Positions 59,731-64,000 of a stretch of 64,000 nucleotides of DNA are shown one piece after another. The notes beneath the pieces were generated by a model, which was not told where the DNA came from, made no database searches, and saw only the letters and a program-made list of their open reading frames with translations. How positions within the stretch are numbered: position 1 is the first letter of the stretch; every line of letters starts with the position of its first letter. Made by a program: the position numbers and the translations under genes. The DNA is taken from NCBI GenBank assembly GCA_009741485.1, contig CM019216.1, forward strand, positions 23,101,119-23,165,118. The letters are read 5' to 3'. The DNA is from Malurus cyaneus samueli (Eukaryota > Chordata > Aves > Passeriformes > Maluridae).

Positions 59731-61542
59731 CTGACAAAGAGAAAATACATTTCAATTTTTATTTCTACCCAAAACAAGCTTTTAGCTCATTTTACCAGTT
59801 CTCACCAATTGAGTCAAAAATTGCTACGTTAGAATGAAGAAAAAATGTCAGCTTCAGTCAGTAAAAACATGGAAGCAAAGATCAAACAGAGCCAAGAAAC
59901 ACACTGGACAAGGGAAACGAGGGAGCAGCATACAGCTGTAGTGTCCAGCTTCCACAACTGGTTTCCATGTAGCTGTAGCTTAAGACAGCTGTTGACTGTT
60001 CCCAAGAAATAAAATAGCAGACTATTAAGACAGCTCTTCTACAATTATGTTATTGTGACACCTGAAAGGTGTTTCCAGAAGGTTCTTCATCAGACATCCA
60101 ATGCTCTCAAGATAACTCTCTGAAAATTACAAGTTCCATGCACTTCCTACAGAGTTTCATCACCAACTCCAAAGAGTCAAGCCACAGTTGTTTTATTTTG
60201 TTGTTCTGGAAGTAACCTATGGGGTTCCATGAATTGATATGTGTGCAATACACAGAGAGCATCTTCAAACTTCAGTCAGTAGTGAATGTCATGCAAGTGT
60301 AGCTGGTAAGGTTTTGGTGATGATAAGGTTTTGTTAGTGACAAGTTTTTTTTGGCTCATGTGAGAGGAGGTCAAGTGCTGCCCCGTGGAAGAAATAAATG
60401 GTTCCAACCGACTCCAGCTGACCCATCACAGGGCACAGCAAAGCTCTTCAAGCCAACCTGGTGGTGCTGCTGGAAAGATGTATTTAAGAAAAGGGAAAAC
60501 ACTGCATAGGACTGGGAAAGGAGGCAAAAGCAAGTATGAAAAGCAGCCCTGTAGACAACAAGGTCAGAGAAGAAAGAGGGGGAAGAGATGCTCCAGGCAC
60601 TGGAGCAGAGATTCCCATGAAGTCTGTGGAGGATGCAGGAGCCGACAATTACACTACAGCATGTAGAAGACCCCACCTAGAGGAGGTGCACATTTCCTGA
60701 AGGAAATGCAGCCTATATTCACACTGGAAAAACTTTATCCTGAAAGATTTCAGCCTGTGGAGAGGTGCCTCACTGGAGCAGGGAAAATGTGTAAGGAGGA
60801 AGCTGCAGCAGAGAATAGCTGTTATGGACTGACCACAATCATCCATTTCCCATCCACACTGCACTGTTTAGCAGGGAAAAGTGGGAGCATTGGGAAGGAA
60901 GGAGTTATGGTAAGCCTGGAAAAAGAGCAGGATGGAGGATACTGTTGCTGTAATTTGTCTTTTATTGTCATTTCCAAAACCTGTTTTATACGGCAATAAA
61001 TCAGTTAATTTTTGCCAAGTTTTTTCTTGCCCAGGACAGTAAATGGTAAGTGATCTCCCTGTTTTTATCTCAACCCACGGACTTTTCCATCTTAATTTCT
61101 ATCCCCATCCACTTGGGCAAGGGGAGTGAGAGAGCAAGTGGGTGGGCATCTGGCAGCCAGCCAAAGTCAACCCCTCCATAGACAGTTTCTTAAAGTCATA
61201 AGGAAGTAATTCCTAAGCTAAGCAAACTTCAAATAACTGCTTGTAAACAGGTCACATTGGAGTCACATTCCTCTGGAGAATTTATGATCCTCAGCAAATC
61301 ACTACCTCTGTTCAGCAATCCCTATTTCTGTAAAAAAAAAGAAAAGAAATGATAGCGAAAAGCATATGGAACACTGTAGGACAATAACAATAAAGTTACT
61401 GTGTTGTAATGACTTATGACTCAACAAAACATGGACTTGAACAGTGACACAAAAATGTAGAAGCTCTGTAATTTGTCTCTTCCAGAATCTGCATGCAGAC
61501 ACAAGTGGTAAAAAGAGGTATTAAGAAAAGCAAATATTTTAC
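59731..61542 (-). other. DST intron w1-w2
   Basis: 1.8 kb, nearly half of it the probable LTR. Confidence 0.85.
60380..61181 (+). mobile_element. Probable ERVL-like solo LTR (bird endogenous retrovirus remnant)
   Basis: The right part (about 60680-61181) has the layout of an LTR type common in birds: a block ending in AATAAA at 60995-61000, a 'tctcaacccacgg' segment, 'ggggagtgagagagc', then 'ggtgggcatctggcagcca' and a GTCAACCC-type end near 61180. The left boundary is uncertain. No gag, pol or env reading frame and no second LTR is seen, so a decayed solo LTR is likely. It lies in the intron between w1 and w2, in sense opposite to DST. Confidence 0.6.
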
Positions 61543-61666
61543 CCAGTGTTTTCTGAATCTCATCTTTGTCTGGTGCCAACTCTCCCCTTGTATCCAATAA
61601 CACTTCAGCAGCTTTTTTCAGTTTTTCTACAGCAATTTGGTGGTTAGACACTTGTCCCTGAAGAAC
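61543..61666 (-). CDS. DST: DST rod exon w1 (first exon in window)
   Basis: First DST exon seen in transcript order. The acceptor is ttttacag before GTTCTTCAGG and the donor is gtaaaat after ACACTGG. It encodes [20 protein letters not shown] followed by [20 protein letters not shown], an amphipathic helical segment just after the plakin domain, where the spectrin-repeat rod begins. It enters in phase 0 and leaves one base (g) that pairs with the next exon to make Asp. Dystonin links actin, microtubules and intermediate filaments in neurons and muscle; this rod is the long spacer. The actin-binding and plakin domains must lie beyond the upper edge of the window. Confidence 0.88.
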
Positions 61667-64000
61667 CTGTAAAATTCCACTACTATCAGTTATGCTTTTC
61701 AGTACAGTTGATATTTACATAAGCAAGGCTTGAGATACATCACAGAACCCAAACTTAGTGCTGGGAATAAACTAACTTAATTTGTGACCTCTCCTTAAGA
61801 AAAATCCTGACCAGTGGTTATGGCTACCGTCAACCTTCTGGCCCGTGTTTTAGTTTCAATCACCATCTTTTTTACCTTATATTTTAGAATACTTGCCTGA
61901 CCCAAATTGTTTCTTGCACATAACTTCAAACGTGTCTTTTGATTAAATTCTTCTAATGACCTCTTGTACAGACTAAATTATAAACATATTTTTAAACTCA
62001 GAATCTAAGAATAATTCAGAGGGAAAAGTGTGCAAACAACAGCAGCAGTTACACATTCACCAACAGTGGTGACAGCACAGCATCAGGCTGATAGTGTAGC
62101 ATAAACAGGAATAGCTTGAAGCAAGATGATCGCCTTCACAGTCAGAACCCCCTGAAGCAGGGTCACTGAAGTTTTTCCAACTAACCGAGGAACACATGTT
62201 TAGAGACTGGCCATGATTTGCTCCAGAGTCAACTAAGGCAGTCAGGCTGAATCAACTTCTAGTCGCTTTGTCTCTCTAGTGTATAAAAGTACTTTAGGGT
62301 AAATAGTCCCTAAATTATTTCAGGCCTCTGTGCTAATGTTTGTTTTGATTCACTTGAACTTTATACAAGTCCAGAATGAAGGGAATTATCATTTATTTTT
62401 TGACATTCATTGATACTCAATGAATATATGAATCAAAGGTAATCCCATCTGCTCTGCCAGCACAATGAAGTCATGTCACTGCATTCAGCACTGGTACCCA
62501 GAGCACAACAGTGTGCCAGTGTACATCATCTTGCTGACCCATTTGATACAATGAGTCTCAGAGAGACCTGAAGAGGCTTAGGCTAGTACTTGTGCAGAAA
62601 TAAAAAGAAGAAAAAAGAAAGGAGAAAGGAAGCAAAGAAAAATACTGTTATGAACTAAGAAAGTGTTGTGATAATCTAACATTAGCCTTGGCTGGTTTAA
62701 AAAAAAAAAAAAAAGTACCAGAAAATCTTGTGTGCTAACAGAAGGCAAGCAAGCTGATGCCAGAGGCAGTGAAGAATATTCTGAAGAACAGTTAATCCCC
62801 ATAAAAAGATTAGACCTCACCATGCTGCCAAGGTCTGTGTCTAGCTGGATTATCAACTGCATGTGTTGGCTACAAGGGACAGCTTTAACTTGCAACACCT
62901 GACTTCCTCAAAATACTCTTTGTTTTGCTTTCATTAATTGGCTTTCTTTCTTCAACCTCCTGTTTTTTCTCTTCCTTTCAATCTTTTGACATGTTGTACC
63001 CTCGCTCTTCTTCCTACCTCATATTCATTGAGTGCTCTTTTGTGTGGCAAGTAATTCATGTAGACATTTCATAAAAAGAACCCTAGTACTCACTCCTTTT
63101 GTATTACTTCCATGAAAATTTGCGTTATAGAGAATATAATTCATTTTGGCATAAGGAACAAAAGGTTTAAAGTAAGCTTTAAACTGTAATTCGTTTTATT
63201 CCTACACTTCCAATGCTTGGAAGCACAAATGTACCTAAACCATTCAATTGTTATGAGTTCACAATTTACACTTTTAATTTTGTTATCCTAAACATGGCTG
63301 TAATCTGTATCCTTTTGCTTTCATGCACCAAAGTGTTGAGAAGTTCCAGAGACCAATTTGAAAGACACCGTGGATAAAGAGAACTACTGCTCAGGCTGAT
63401 GTAAGTGAAATGGTTAAAGCACATACTTTCCAAAAGCCATTGGCTATCAATGGTAAACTTGTTTTCAATGGTAAACTTATCTGACCTGCACTGATACTTC
63501 ACCAAGCACCGACAAAACAGTGAAAAAGTGCCCAACCAATAGACTTGCTCACTGAAAAACAAATAATCTTGCATTTTATTTACAGTATAGGTGATTGAAT
63601 GTATTTATGACAATGAGTTCAAAGATGACAGACTGCATGAAACTTTATCTGACTCACCTTATACTTGGGTTCCTAAAGCCTTCTCCAAACTCACACTTTA
63701 TACAGGCAGCCAGTTTTATCTTCACAAGCTCTATCACTAACTTGTCTTGCCTGTACTATGATTTACATAAAGTCATGAGTTACATCCTCAGTGGGGAAAA
63801 ATAAGAAATACTGGTTTTCTGTGCAACATGAATTATGTTCATTTAACTCTCTGCAGGACATATAGCACTGGGTGCAACTGAAACAGGTGAATAGACTACT
63901 CACATCACACTGCTCACCTGGTATGATCCCTTTCATAATGGAGGAACACACAAATGTGAACAGAAAAAAACCCAAAAGTCATAGACTACAATCAAATGGA
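61667..64000 (-). other. DST intron upstream of w1
   Basis: Intron leading into w1; its donor lies beyond the window. Includes the A15 run and a 14-bp direct repeat (TCAATGGTAAACTT at 63447 and 63465). No exon seen. Confidence 0.8.
62700..62714. repeat. A15 homopolymer
   Basis: Fifteen A in the intron upstream of w1. No recognisable retroelement body is next to it. Confidence 0.75.

Noticed and set aside
62578..62898. Minus-strand 106-codon frame upstream of w1
   Set aside because: Crosses the A15 run, has no recognisable peptide and no fitting splice phase with w1.
1..64000. MACF1 as the gene identity
   Set aside because: Rod segments such as [44 protein letters not shown] and [17 protein letters not shown] fit dystonin better than MACF1. 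Only the alternative N-terminal exon was recognised first from its MACF1 relative.

Overview
This is a stretch of a vertebrate, almost certainly bird, nuclear genome. It lies inside one very large gene read on the minus strand: DST (dystonin, BPAG1), a spectraplakin cytoskeletal crosslinker. The bird assignment rests on several CR1 LINE 3'-end fragments, which carry the ATTCTRTG-type tail, and on an ERVL-like LTR of a type widespread in birds. There is no operon structure, no CRISPR array and no dense coding. Short exons are bounded by AG acceptors and GT donors and are separated by AT-rich introns.

Layout, in transcript order (coordinate 64000 down to 1). Thirty-six consecutive rod exons (called w1 to w36 here) run from 61666 down to 1549. 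I placed both splice sites of each from the sequence. The reading phases join correctly at every junction. Together they give 7851 nt, exactly 2617 codons, with no stop and no apparent missing exon. The protein is a chain of about two dozen spectrin repeats. The actin-binding and plakin domains would lie upstream of 64000. The last spectrin repeats, EF-hands, GAR domain and microtubule-tip-binding tail would lie downstream of position 1. The peptide follows DST and not its paralogue MACF1, for example SSREDKDMVQ, FGEDEVELMNWLNE and the exon beginning [11 protein letters not shown].

The most interesting region is 38548-41240. A 427-codon exon starts MGKPLSRPDC with a strong Kozak context. It ends in phase 0, so it can splice directly to w13. 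About 0.7-1.4 kb upstream of its ATG is a CpG island, the only one in the window. Together these look like an internal promoter and alternative first exon for a shorter DST isoform. That isoform would lack the actin-binding and plakin domains and the first part of the rod. It is the counterpart of the MACF1 'isoform 4' type N-terminus.

The rest is intron. It holds four recognisable CR1 fragments and a possible fifth remnant, one probable solo LTR (about 60380-61181), an AAAC-rich tract beside a CR1 fragment, two small tandem duplications, a G-run cluster and several homopolymers. I see no second gene, tRNA or other RNA gene on either strand.
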